A stretch of 41,753 nt of DNA from SHLQ01 sp964494395 (lineage in GTDB: Bacteria; Actinomycetota; Acidimicrobiia; Acidimicrobiales; SHLQ01): contig CAZBTI010000012.1 in assembly GCA_964494395.1 (NCBI GenBank), positions 1 to 41,753 of the forward strand, read 5' to 3'. Shown piece by piece: positions 23,725-35,183 of the stretch. The position numbers were made by a program, and so were the translations under genes. Under the pieces are notes generated by a model, which saw only the letters and a list, made by a program, of their open reading frames with translations, searched no databases and was not told the DNA's origin. The stretch's first letter is position 1, and each line of letters opens with the position of its first letter.

Positions 23725-24987
23725 ATGTGGAAGATCAGAAGCGGCGTTCTATTAGTGGGAGCCGCATTAGTTCTTTCTTCATTAGGAGCAGCGGCAGTGT
23801 CGGCGAGCGTTTCGGCTCCACGTATCGACGCTAGCGAGATAGAAGAGGTGGAGTTCGATCGACCACCAACGACTCGCTTGCAAACAGAAGCTCAAGCTTT
23901 GCAACAAGATCTCCGAATAGTCGCAGATGCTAAGGGCTGGACCCTTCGTGAAGCTCGGGCGGATTATGAAGCGGCCGAGAACGTCGGAGAGCTCGCTCTG
24001 TTCGTAGCCGAAAAATATCCTGATGTATTCGTAGGTTCGGAACTTTCCGAAGAGCCGGGAGGTCCTGCAACTCTGTTCATCAAGGGAAGCGCTAACGAAG
24101 AGATCAGGGAGATGATCGACCGATCTCCTCTACGAGTGACGTTGCAAGATCGTCAGCCTTACTCTTTCTGGGAGTTGGAGGAACGGAGCCACCGCGTTCA
24201 TGACGCACTTGTTGAGGCAGGTTTCTCGCAGGTCGCTACCGGCTTTGACATCTCTGAACGGGGTGTGATTCGAACTGGCGTGAAAACGCGTACCGGTCGA
24301 TCAGTTGGGGTTGAACGAGGTGCGGCACTAGAGGCTCTTGCAGAAATCCCGCGGGACCTTCAGTCAGCAGTGGAAATCACGATCAATACGGTCGATATCG
24401 TCGAGGACGAGCACGTGTACGGGGGAGTTCGAATTGATACTCCTGGCGGGTGCACGACTGGCTGGACAGTTGTCGACGGTGGTGGAACAACCGGTGTGAC
24501 TACTGCTGGACATTGTTCACACCCGAAGTCGAACATCGTCGCTCCTGGCGAAGGTAACCCTACGTTTGTCGACGAGCACCGTGGCAGTTTCGGGGATGTG
24601 GAGTGGTACACGACCAATCACTTCGAGCCCGCAGAGTTCTACGCGACCGCAACGGCACGACGCGCAACACTCACGATTGAAGCAATTGCTTCAATCAGCC
24701 AGGGAGAAAGCATCTGCCAATACGGACGTTCTTCAAACGATCGCGACTGCTCCCTAGATGTTGACCGAATCAACCAAGTGTGCACCAACGGTGGAGTTAC
24801 CAACCGTCGTCTAGTTCTTATGGATGGGGATACCGGAATTCCAGGGGATAGCGGCGGTGGTTGGTCATTTAGCAATCGGGCCTATGGCGGCCACAAAGGC
24901 AACTGCGCCGACGTCCCAGGGCAAGAAGTCTTTAGTGCAGCAGCGCACTTCCCCGTAGCGCTGGGTGTCACGGTACGTACCCAATAA
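23725..24987 (+). CDS. Secreted S1-family (streptogrisin-like) serine protease
   Basis: A 420-residue preproprotein. The signal peptide covers about 1-28 (VLLVGAALVLSSLGAAAVSA), and a helical pro-region (about 35-225) resembles alpha-lytic/streptogrisin propeptides. The chymotrypsin-fold domain (about 230-420) has the triad His 263 (TTAGHCSH), Asp 291 (FGDVEWY) and Ser 376 (GIPGDSGGGW), so it looks active. Cysteines around His 263, and at 331/342/353/394, suggest disulfides. ATG 23725 is chosen for the signal peptide and GGTGGG upstream. It shares a unit with the lipoprotein that begins directly after its stop. Confidence 0.9.
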   Translation: MWKIRSGVLLVGAALVLSSLGAAAVSASVSAPRIDASEIEEVEFDRPPTTRLQTEAQALQQDLRIVADAKGWTLREARADYEAAENVGELALFVAEKYPDVFVGSELSEEPGGPATLFIKGSANEEIREMIDRSPLRVTLQDRQPYSFWELEERSHRVHDALVEAGFSQVATGFDISERGVIRTGVKTRTGRSVGVERGAALEALAEIPRDLQSAVEITINTVDIVEDEHVYGGVRIDTPGGCTTGWTVVDGGGTTGVTTAGHCSHPKSNIVAPGEGNPTFVDEHRGSFGDVEWYTTNHFEPAEFYATATARRATLTIEAIASISQGESICQYGRSSNDRDCSLDVDRINQVCTNGGVTNRRLVLMDGDTGIPGDSGGGWSFSNRAYGGHKGNCADVPGQEVFSAAAHFPVALGVTVRTQ

Positions 24988-25422
24988 ATGCGCAACCGAT
25001 GGAACCTGAAAATAGTCCTCGTGCTGCTGCTGCTGCTGGTGGCTGCTGGGTGTGGAAGTCAAGAGCCTGCGGCAACCGGCTCGCAAGATGAAAGCGACCC
25101 GCTCGTCATCACTAGTGAGAATTTGGCTGGTGATGAGGAGCTGGCCGAAGGAGTCCTAGAGATTGCAGAGTGCGCAGTTCTAGCAACCGCCGACTTCGGA
25201 CGGCTACTCCTGTTATGGCCACCTGAAGTCGCTAGTTGGAATCCTGATCAACGAGAAGTCGAGTTCACTCAGCCTGATGAGGCCGTCGTAGCTCTTCAAG
25301 ACGGAGCAACACTCGGTGTTGGAGGATCCCTCGTCGACGATCTATCGAGCATCAGTCTCGCAACGACTATCAGCCCAGACTGCGAATACACCGCGGCATG
25401 GGCGGTGACATCGTTCATCTGA
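24988..25422 (+). CDS. Lipoprotein paired with the secreted protease
   Basis: A 144-residue lipoprotein with a basic start (MRNRWNLK), a hydrophobic core and the lipobox VAAGC (Cys 22). A low-complexity linker (SQEPAATGSQDESDP) leads to a domain of about 100 residues with two cysteines (EIAECAVL and SPDCEYTA). No family is recognised. The ATG directly follows the protease TAA (TAAATG), so translation is coupled; a role as anchor, inhibitor or substrate of the protease is plausible (inference). Motif copy F begins 4 bp after the stop. Confidence 0.75.
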   Translation: MRNRWNLKIVLVLLLLLVAAGCGSQEPAATGSQDESDPLVITSENLAGDEELAEGVLEIAECAVLATADFGRLLLLWPPEVASWNPDQREVEFTQPDEAVVALQDGATLGVGGSLVDDLSSISLATTISPDCEYTAAWAVTSFI

Positions 25423-25426
25423 CGAC

Positions 25427-25453
25427 TCTTTACATAACTCATCATCGAGCGGG
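25427..25453 (+). repeat. Cassette-boundary motif copy F, fused to transposase sequence
   Basis: TCTTTACATAACTCATCATC then GAGCGG. The left half matches the other copies, while CTCATCATCGAGCGG reads in frame as LIIER of the IS3-type transposase. Copy E also has CTCATC here, so the junction may have formed across that short identity. Confidence 0.55.
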
Positions 25454-25782
25454 GCGGGCCGCCAGGGTTTGTCCGGTTCGATAACGGACCCGAGTTCGTG
25501 TCCCACGCCATTGCTAACTGGGCGCGACAACACGATGTCGCTTGCGTGTTCATCGACCCAGGGTCGCCATGGCAGAACGCATGGATCGAGTCGTTCAACG
25601 GACGCCTTCGTGACGAGCTGCTAAACCTGTGGCAGTTCGATTCGCTACTCGAAGCCAAAGTGATCATCGAGGACTGGCGAAACGACTACAACCACAACCG
25701 GCCGCACTCAGCGCTCGGACAACAAACCCCGGCGGCATTCGCTGCCACCCACAACACCATCAACCAACCAAAAGCCGCATAA
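25438..25782 (+). mobile_element. C-terminal remnant of an IS3-family transposase (rve domain)
   Basis: About 114 codons are left of an IS3-type OrfB: LIIERGGPPGFVRFDNGPEF carries the second catalytic Asp, and PGSPWQNAWIESFNGRLRDELL the catalytic Glu, followed by YNHNRPHSALGQQTPAAFA. The first two thirds, including the first Asp and the HTH part, are missing, so it is not functional. Downstream at 25784-25803 CCCGG/CCGGG form a short inverted repeat that could belong to the element end. It marks the right border of the accessory region. Confidence 0.88.
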
Positions 25783-25823
25783 CACCCGGACCAGACAACC
25801 GGGCCCTCTCACCGCCAGGAGAA

Positions 25824-26597
25824 CTACTGCGCGGTCCAGCCGCCATCGACGGTGAGGATGTGGCCCGTTACGAGTGCGGCGGCGGGTGACGCCAAATAGA
25901 TGACCGCTCCAGCGACGTCGGCGGTGGTGCCGACGCGGCCGGCCGGAATGCGTGCGAGGACTTCGGCGGCAAATTCAGGGTCGTCGAGCCGTTCCGCGGT
26001 ACCGGGTGTCCGGATGAAGGTGGGCGCAACGGCATTGACGTTGACACCTCGTTCGGACCATTCGAGCGCAAGAACTTTAGTGAGCATGTTCACCGCGCCC
26101 TTGCTCGCCGAGTAGACGGCGTGGTCGCGAATGCCGACGAGGCCAGCTTGAGAGCCCATGTTGATGATTCGCCCGTGGCCTTGGTCGAGCATGATATGTC
26201 CGGCGGCTTGGCAACAGAAGAACAGGCCTTTCGCGTTGACGTTCATCATGTCGTCCCAGTCGGACTCGGTGACATGCTCGGCTGGGTGGTTCGCCCCAAG
26301 TCCGGCGTTGTTGACGAGCACGTCGAGCGAGCCGAGTTGGTCACGGACCGACTGCATTGCTGGCTCGATAGATGCCGTGTCGCCAACTTCGAGTTCGACC
26401 CCGATAGCCCGACCACCGGAGCGGGTGATGGTCTCGACGATGGGATCGGCGTCGCTACCGACTCGAGCAGCTACCGCGACTGAAGCACCAGCGCCGGCGA
26501 GCGCCAGAGCGAGGTCGTGGCCAATGCCGCGGCCTGCGCCAGTTACGACAGCTACCTGTCCGGAGAGTGAAAAGTCAGGCTGGGTCAGTGTTGTCAT
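25824..26597 (-). CDS. Short-chain dehydrogenase/reductase (SDR)
   Basis: A 257-residue classical SDR that uses NAD(P)H. TGAGRGIG (about 19-26) binds the cofactor, NNAGLGAN is at about 95-102, the catalytic Ser is in NMGSQAG, and YSASKGAVNM holds the active Tyr and Lys (about 162-171). The closing GHILTVDGGWTAQ is typical of FabG-like and gluconate dehydrogenase-like enzymes. The substrate is unknown. ATG 26597 has GGAAG about 7 nt upstream. It is divergent from the ArsR-methyltransferase gene, and the palindrome between them could control both. Confidence 0.92.
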   Translation of the reverse strand: MTTLTQPDFSLSGQVAVVTGAGRGIGHDLALALAGAGASVAVAARVGSDADPIVETITRSGGRAIGVELEVGDTASIEPAMQSVRDQLGSLDVLVNNAGLGANHPAEHVTESDWDDMMNVNAKGLFFCCQAAGHIMLDQGHGRIINMGSQAGLVGIRDHAVYSASKGAVNMLTKVLALEWSERGVNVNAVAPTFIRTPGTAERLDDPEFAAEVLARIPAGRVGTTADVAGAVIYLASPAAALVTGHILTVDGGWTAQ

Positions 26598-26728
26598 TAG
26601 TTCTTCCAGATCGTGTGTCCTTGGACGCGGATCCCATTCTGGACGGTTGGGCGTTCGCGTGAGGGAGTAGACCGAGATCGATGCGGTTTGTTGAATCCGG
26701 CGCATACCTGCAAACCAGTAAATATCTA

Positions 26729-26750
26729 AATATCAAGATATCTTGATATT
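26729..26750. promoter_or_regulatory. Perfect 22-bp palindrome, operator of the methionine-cycle unit
   Basis: AATATCAAGAT joined to its exact reverse complement without spacer. It ends 14 bp before the -10 box of the ArsR-methyltransferase gene, so it covers the -35 region; bound protein would block transcription. The core resembles, from memory, the palindrome described for SahR, the ArsR-family regulator of SAM-cycle genes in Proteobacteria. The half-site AAATATC recurs at 26720-26726. Confidence 0.7.
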
Positions 26751-26764
26751 GTGATCCATATGCC

Positions 26765-26770
26765 TATAGT
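26765..26770 (+). promoter_or_regulatory. -10 box of the ArsR-methyltransferase/metF/metH operon
   Basis: TATAGT, 6 nt before ATG 26777, without a Shine-Dalgarno; a leaderless transcript is expected. Confidence 0.55.
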
Positions 26771-26776
26771 AGAGGC

Positions 26777-27769
26777 ATGGATCAGCTTCTTGACCGCCTA
26801 AAAGCGGTGGCAGAACCGACTCGATTGCGCATCATCGTCGCTCTGGAGTCTTGTGAACTCACCGTTTCAGAGATCTGCACCGTCCTTGGACAAACCCAGC
26901 CTCGGGTGTCTCGGCACCTCAAGCTCCTGACCGATGCGGGACTGCTCCAACGACATGCTGAAGGAACGAGCGCCTATTTCGGCCTTCGCACTCAGGCCCC
27001 AAACAACGACCTTCTGACGGCCCTTGCTCCGTTGATCGACCGGTCGACTCCGGTACTGCAACGCGACCAGGTCCGCCTTCGAGAAGTTCGGGAGGAGCGG
27101 GCACGACGAGCGGGGGAGTACTTCGCCGACGTAGCCGACCAGTGGGACCAGCTTCGCGAGCTCTATGCCCCGACGACCGAGGTTGAAGCCGCAATGCTGG
27201 CTGCCATCAAGGCCGAGAAGATCGACACACTGCTCGACATCGGGACAGGTACCGGCCGTGTGCTCGAACTGTTCGCCGATCGTGTGAAACGTGGTCTCGG
27301 AATCGACAGCAGCCGGCAGATGCTCAACGTGGCTCGGTCACGCCTCGACGAGGACGAGCTGCGTCACTGCTCGGTTCGCCATCGCGACATCTATGACCTC
27401 GACGTCGAGGACGAAAGCCAACAGGTCGTCATCCTCCACCACGTATTGCACTTCCTCTCCGACCCGCTCGGCGCACTCGCTGCTGTCGAGCGGACCCTCG
27501 CCGTCGGCGGAACACTTCTGATCGTCGATTTCGCCGAGCACGGCGTAGAAGAATTGCGCACCGAACATGCCCACTCGCACCTCGGCTTTACCGAAGCACA
27601 GATCACTTCGTGGTCTGAATCGCTAGGGCTCGTCACCTCGACCCCTCAGCACATCCTGCCCCCAGACGAGTCTGCAGCCGACGCGCTGACCGTCACCTTG
27701 TGGACCGCAACAAAGCCCGAACAGAACAAGCAGAACAGTAACGACTCCGAAATGGAGGTCACCTCGTGA
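26777..27769 (+). CDS. ArsR-type repressor fused to a SAM-dependent methyltransferase (SahR-like)
   Basis: A 330-residue two-domain protein. The winged HTH covers about 1-75 (AEPTRLRIIVALES, then LGQTQPRVSRHLKLLTDAGLLQ). A class I methyltransferase fold covers about 110-310 (LLDIGTGTGRVLELF, motif I at 152-166; HHVLHFLSDP, motif IV/V). Fusions of this kind may sense SAM or SAH through the methyltransferase pocket. The stop overlaps the metF GTG (GTGA), and metH follows in the same operon, so it very likely controls methionine synthesis in response to the SAM/SAH state (inference). No metal-binding ArsR site is visible. Confidence 0.85.
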   Translation: MDQLLDRLKAVAEPTRLRIIVALESCELTVSEICTVLGQTQPRVSRHLKLLTDAGLLQRHAEGTSAYFGLRTQAPNNDLLTALAPLIDRSTPVLQRDQVRLREVREERARRAGEYFADVADQWDQLRELYAPTTEVEAAMLAAIKAEKIDTLLDIGTGTGRVLELFADRVKRGLGIDSSRQMLNVARSRLDEDELRHCSVRHRDIYDLDVEDESQQVVILHHVLHFLSDPLGALAAVERTLAVGGTLLIVDFAEHGVEELRTEHAHSHLGFTEAQITSWSESLGLVTSTPQHILPPDESAADALTVTLWTATKPEQNKQNSNDSEMEVTS

Positions 27770-28736
27770 CCGACTCACTGATCAATGCAGCAGCCGAACG
27801 ACTCGACCGACGAGTCCCTGCAACGACGCCCATCCGCTCCGACATCGGTGTCTCCTTTGAGTTCTTCCCACCGGCTAGCGACAATGGGCTCGCTGGTCTT
27901 GCGGCCAGTGCCGAAGAGCTCCACCCCTTCGATCCACGCTTCGTCAGCGTCACCTATGGCGCAGGTGGTAGCGGCCAAGACAAGACGTTCTCGGCGCTCG
28001 AAGAGCTCGGATCGATCGACGGACTTCCTGTTGCCGGACACCTCACCTGCGTCTCGGCTTGCCGTGACTCGGTCAACCAAGTCATCGACAAGTACCGAGG
28101 CCTCGGAGTTACTCGCATTGTTGCGTTGCGAGGCGACGCACCCGACGGCGTTGAGGGTTGCGATCCCGACGGCACGCACCCGAACGGATATCGAAACGCC
28201 GCCGAGCTCGTCGAAGGAATTCGTGCCAGGGGAGATGGCGACGACTTCGACATCTCTGTCGCTGCGTACCCCGAGTTCCATCCGTTGGCGGCATCGCCGC
28301 AGGCCGATCTCGACAACCTCAAAGCGAAGCTTGATGCCGGTGCCGATCGCGCGCTCACCCAGTTCTTCTTCGACACCGACCACTTCTTACGATTCCTCGA
28401 GCGAGCCCGTGCCAGTGGGATCACGGCTCCGATCGTCCCTGGGATCATGCCGATCACGAACTTCGCCGGCATTGCTCGATTCAGTGAACGATGCGGAACC
28501 GAAATCCCTACGTGGATGGCTGACCTTTTCGAAGGTCTCGACGAGGCCCCCGAAATTCGCGAGCTGGTTGCAGCCACCGTGGCTGCTGAGCAATGCAAGC
28601 GGCTGCTCGAGCACGGCGTCCGCGATTTCCACTTCTACACGATGAACAAACCCAACCTGACCGCTGCGACCTGTCGCATCCTCGGAATCACGCCAGCAGC
28701 TGTTGCGCGCCGGCAAAACGAATCGAGCCAAGCATC

Positions 28737-28740
<4 letters not shown>
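27766..28740 (+). CDS. metF: Methylenetetrahydrofolate reductase
   Basis: FAD enzyme (324 residues) that makes 5-methyl-THF, the methyl donor for MetH. Marks: SFEFFPPAS (about 28-36), VSVTYGAGGSGQDKT (about 57-71), HLTCVSACRDSV (about 88-99), IVALRGDAP (about 113-121), AAYPEFHP (about 162-169), LTQFFFDTDHFLRF (about 193-206), PGIMPITNF (about 221-229), and the closing FHFYTMNKP. The GTG start overlaps the regulator stop; the stop overlaps the metH ATG (ATGA). All three genes are translationally coupled. Confidence 0.96.
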
Positions 28741-32414
<3,674 letters not shown>

Positions 32415-32433
32415 GAGCTCACCAAGAAGTGGA

Positions 32434-32456
32434 GGATTAGGGACAGACCCCAATCC
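32434..32456. terminator. Hairpin between convergent metH and the His-rich gene
   Basis: GGATTAGGG (32434-32442) and CCCCAATCC (32448-32456) form a 9-bp stem with one mismatch around ACAGA. It lies 20 bp after the metH stop and 24 bp after the convergent gene's stop, and could end both transcripts. No long T-run follows. Confidence 0.5.
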
Positions 32457-32479
32457 GCCAGAAGTATCGAACTGAGCGT

Positions 32480-32779
32480 CTAGTGCTCGTCCCAATGGTC
32501 GCCGTGCTTGGCATGGCGGTGGCCGTCGTGGATGTAGTCGACGTGGTCACCGTGGGGGACCGCCTCGTGTCCACAATCTGGGCCGTGCTCGTGATCGGCG
32601 TGGTCGTCATGCACAACGTGCTCACTCGGCGTGCACTCGTCCCAGTGGTCTCCATGCTGGCGATGCGCGTGGCCGTCGTGGATGTAGTCGATGTGATCGC
32701 CGTGCGGGATCGCCTCGTGTCCACAGTCAGGGCCGTGGACGTGTGGGTGCTCTTCGTGCTTAGTGCATGTGGCTGTCAT
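32480..32779 (-). CDS. His-rich metal-binding protein with an internal duplication
   Basis: A 99-residue soluble protein made of two near-copies of about 35 residues: HGPDCGHEAIPHGDHIDYIH (about 14-33) and HGPDCGHEAVPHGDHVDYIH (about 66-85), each followed by DGHxHxxHGDHWDE. About a quarter of the residues are His, with one Cys in each CGHE. Proteins of this kind are thought to buffer or carry zinc or nickel. Its start overlaps the end of the ArsR gene by 20 bp, so it is co-expressed with the metal sensor. Confidence 0.85.
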   Translation of the reverse strand: MTATCTKHEEHPHVHGPDCGHEAIPHGDHIDYIHDGHAHRQHGDHWDECTPSEHVVHDDHADHEHGPDCGHEAVPHGDHVDYIHDGHRHAKHGDHWDEH

Positions 32780-33095
32780 GTTGGTTTCCTTCTGTTCGCA
32801 CGTGGTCGAGTGAGTCGATCACGATGTGATTGATGTGTTCGTCGGCAATGCCGTAAACGACCTCGCGGCCGCGCTTCTCTCTCGTGAGGAGATCCGCGTT
32901 TCGGAGCACGCGCAGGTGCTGAGACACCAGAGGCTGGGTCGCTCCCGTGACCTCGACAAGTTCGTGGACGCACTGAGGTTCGCTGGTCATCGCGACCAGG
33001 AGCGCTAGCCGAAGCGGGTGAGCCATGGCTTTCAGGAGCTCGGCGCCCTCTTCGAACGACTCATCGCCAAGGTATGTGGAGGTCTCTCCAGTCAT
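32760..33095 (-). CDS. ArsR/SmtB-family metal-sensing repressor
   Basis: A 111-residue winged-HTH dimer. DNA-recognition part: LVEVTGATQPLVSQHLRVLRNADLL (about 46-70). In the last helix Asp 85, His 87 and His 98 (DEHINHIVIDSLDH) match the D-x-H-x10-H spacing of the alpha-5 zinc site of SmtB/CzrA; the fourth ligand may be Glu 102. The tail is His-rich (GNQHDSHMH). Zinc or a related metal should release it from DNA. ATG 33095 lies 6 nt after TACGCT. Target: the inverted repeat at 33119-33144, and thereby its own gene and the His-rich gene. Confidence 0.85.
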   Translation of the reverse strand: MTGETSTYLGDESFEEGAELLKAMAHPLRLALLVAMTSEPQCVHELVEVTGATQPLVSQHLRVLRNADLLTREKRGREVVYGIADEHINHIVIDSLDHVRTEGNQHDSHMH

Positions 33096-33101
33096 CTCCT
33101 C

Positions 33102-33107
33102 AGCGTA
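33102..33107 (-). promoter_or_regulatory. -10 box of the ArsR/His-rich operon
   Basis: TACGCT on the minus strand, 6 nt before ATG 33095. A purine-rich GAGGAG fills the 6 nt but directly touches the start codon, too close to act as a normal Shine-Dalgarno. Confidence 0.5.
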
Positions 33108-33118
33108 CTCAAGATATT

Positions 33119-33144
33119 GTCATATTGCTATATGAGAATATGAC
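33119..33144. promoter_or_regulatory. Inverted repeat, probable ArsR operator
   Basis: GTCATATT (33119-33126) and AATATGAC (33137-33144) are exact inverted repeats around a 10-nt centre that itself contains TATATG. It spans the -35 region of the ArsR promoter and reaches into the last codons of the ABC ATPase gene. Confidence 0.6.
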
Positions 33145-33859
33145 TACCTATATCCGCAACTACATCTGTGGGCTGACTAAAGAGTGCGGTAACCGCCGGA
33201 TCGGCAAATGCGTCGATCGGGGGTGCGCAACAAATGCATTCAGAAGCGAGGACGATGAGGTAGTCAGCTTTGGCCGCCTCGCGTAGATCATGGGTCGAGA
33301 ACAAGATGGTCTTGCCGGCGGCGGCGCTCGATTGCATGGCCGATGTGATGAGCGCTTGAGAAGGTACGTCGAGGCCGGTTGTTGGCTCGTCCAGGAGAAG
33401 AAACGGCGAGTCTTGAGCCAGTCCTTGTGCCACGAGCGCTCGTTGCTTTTGTCCACCTGACAATTCATGGATCGGCCGTCTTTTCAGGTTTGAGATCTGC
33501 ATGGTGTCGATGGCCTCGTCGACCAGCTGCTTGTCGCGAGCGTTGAAGCGGCCGAACAGCCCGCGCTGTTCGAACCGTCCCATCCGGACGATGTCTTCCA
33601 CGTTGAGCGGCATGTCGCTGTCGATCGTCGTCTGCTGAAGGACCTCGGCCACGGTGCCCTCCACTCGCACGGTGCCGGACGTGGCTTGCAGGCGTCCGCT
33701 CAGAACGCCGAACAGGCTCGACTTGCCGGCGCCATTCGGACCGACGACCGCCGTCAGCGAGCCAGCGGGGATCTCGAAGCTGACGTCGATAAGCGCACGG
33801 CGATGGCCGCGGTGAACCTCGACGGATTGGAGCTGTACGGCAGATTGAGAGTGCGGCAT
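33128..33859 (-). CDS. ABC transporter ATP-binding protein, probable metal (zinc/manganese) type, without adjacent permease
   Basis: A 243-residue ATPase with Walker A GPNGAGKSS (about 39-47), Q-loop LQQTTIDSD, signature LSGGQKQR (about 135-142), Walker B FLLLDEPTTGLD (about 154-165) and the switch His in STHDLRE. The sequence style (VEDIVRMGR, GLFGRF) fits the ZnuC/MntB/FecE-like group. No permease or binding-protein gene is next to it, which is unusual. A Zur/Fur-like box lies at 33879-33893, overlapping its promoter (TACGCT 6 nt before the ATG). It is followed by the ArsR gene on the same strand. Confidence 0.85.
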   Translation of the reverse strand: MPHSQSAVQLQSVEVHRGHRRALIDVSFEIPAGSLTAVVGPNGAGKSSLFGVLSGRLQATSGTVRVEGTVAEVLQQTTIDSDMPLNVEDIVRMGRFEQRGLFGRFNARDKQLVDEAIDTMQISNLKRRPIHELSGGQKQRALVAQGLAQDSPFLLLDEPTTGLDVPSQALITSAMQSSAAAGKTILFSTHDLREAAKADYLIVLASECICCAPPIDAFADPAVTALFSQPTDVVADIGSHILI

Positions 33860-33865
33860 GCGTCG

Positions 33866-33871
33866 AGCGTA
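33866..33871 (-). promoter_or_regulatory. -10 box of the ABC ATPase gene
   Basis: TACGCT on the minus strand, 6 nt before ATG 33859; the same hexamer and spacing as at the ArsR gene. Confidence 0.5.
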
Positions 33872-33878
33872 TCAGTAA

Positions 33879-33893
33879 TGAGATTCATTCTCA
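33879..33893. promoter_or_regulatory. Zur/Fur-like box
   Basis: TGAGATT-C-ATTCTCA, a 7-1-7 inverted repeat with one mismatch, matching the TGAnAAT-n-ATTnTCA pattern of Fur-superfamily operators. It sits just upstream of the -10 box of the ABC ATPase gene. Zur is favoured over Fur because of the zinc-type neighbours (inference). Confidence 0.55.
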
Positions 33894-33929
33894 CTGAATT
33901 CGAGTCCAAGCTCTTTTTGCTGTAGGAAC

Positions 33930-35177
33930 CTACGCGACGGTCTCTTGGGGAGTTGCGGCCAAGGAGGCCTTGGCGGCGAGCGTGGCTGCGGCGATTGCTA
34001 TGCCGTAGATGAGGAAGCCAGCGCCAAAGGGTGTCACGGTGGTGTCGATGAAGCCGTCGATGATCGACCCGAGGATTGCACCGCCGATGAAGATGATCGC
34101 TCCCGTCACCGATGCCGCTGTGCCGGCGATCGCCCCCATTGGCTCCATGGCGACCGATTGGATCAGCGGCGAACTGCTCGAGTTCAGCGCGGTGAGCAGG
34201 CTTACCATCACAAACCACAACCAGAAGTTTGGGACGCCGTCAGTTGCGAGGGAGACACCCACGTAGACCGCAGCGATCACGATCAGCCCGGCTACCTGTG
34301 CCTGAATGACCGGAAACGTGGAGTAGCGGCGAACCAACCGTTCGACGAACAAGATACCGATCGCCATGAACACGGCATTCGCGCCAAAGATGACGGCGAA
34401 TGACGATTCGCGATCGTAGATGTCGCCGATGAGGGTTGGGGAACTTCCTAGCCAGGGGAAGAACGAGCCGTAAGTCAACATGGCAGCGATAGTGAGAAGG
34501 GCTGTCGAACGAGTGGTCAAGACGGCTCTCGCTGCCTCTCCGACGCGACCGAATTCGAGTGGCAGCACGTCCTCTGACCGCAGGGTCTCGTCAATTCGCG
34601 AGAACCACGCAGCGCCGATCAGCGCGAGCACTGTGGCGGCGAGCGTCGTCAGCCTCCACGAGCCGAGGGCCAAGAGCCCCTCGCCCAAGGCCGGTGCCAA
34701 GATCGGCACGACGAGAAATACGGCGAGCGTGAGCGACATGATGCGCGACATCGCATCGCCGTCATAACAATCGCGAGTGATCGCCAGGATGACCGTGCGC
34801 GGTCCGGCAGCTGCAATGCCCCAGAGCACCCGACCGAGCAGGAAGATCTCAAAAGTGGGAGCGAACGACGTGAGGATCGAACCAAGTGCGACCGCCCCAA
34901 GCGAGAGGTACATGATCGATCGGCGGCCGAATCGATCTGCGAGCGGACCCCAAATCAACGTGCCGATTCCGAGGGCAGCGAAGAAGAGCGTGATGCTCAG
35001 CGATACCGACAGGTTCGAGTTCTCGAGCGAGTACGCCTCTTCGATCTCTTCGAACGCTGGGAGGATCGTGTCGATACTCATAGCGATCGTCGCCGTGACG
35101 AGCGAGGCGAGGCCGATGTATTCGGCGCGCCGGAGGCCGTGGCGAGCGAGCGGCTCGGCCACGGTGGTTGACGACAT
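33930..35177 (-). CDS. MFS transporter, Bcr/CflA type
   Basis: A 415-residue membrane exporter with about 12 helices. The loop 2-3 motif GPLADRFGRRSIMYLSL (about 77-93) and motif C-like VVPILAPALGEGLL (about 155-168) place it with drug/H+ antiporters of the Bcr/CflA group. The substrate is unknown. It starts 6 bp after the lipoprotein stop, so it forms an operon with the lipoprotein and the His/Asp-rich membrane protein. Export of a metal complex or a drug is possible. Confidence 0.88.
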   Translation of the reverse strand: MSSTTVAEPLARHGLRRAEYIGLASLVTATIAMSIDTILPAFEEIEEAYSLENSNLSVSLSITLFFAALGIGTLIWGPLADRFGRRSIMYLSLGAVALGSILTSFAPTFEIFLLGRVLWGIAAAGPRTVILAITRDCYDGDAMSRIMSLTLAVFLVVPILAPALGEGLLALGSWRLTTLAATVLALIGAAWFSRIDETLRSEDVLPLEFGRVGEAARAVLTTRSTALLTIAAMLTYGSFFPWLGSSPTLIGDIYDRESSFAVIFGANAVFMAIGILFVERLVRRYSTFPVIQAQVAGLIVIAAVYVGVSLATDGVPNFWLWFVMVSLLTALNSSSSPLIQSVAMEPMGAIAGTAASVTGAIIFIGGAILGSIIDGFIDTTVTPFGAGFLIYGIAIAAATLAAKASLAATPQETVA

Positions 35178-35183
35178 AGCCGG

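Noticed and set aside
21640..25455. Standard attC sites of a class 1-type integron
   Set aside because: No clear RYYYAAC/GTTRRRY cores could be placed in register at the copies; kept only as an analogy for the cassette layout.
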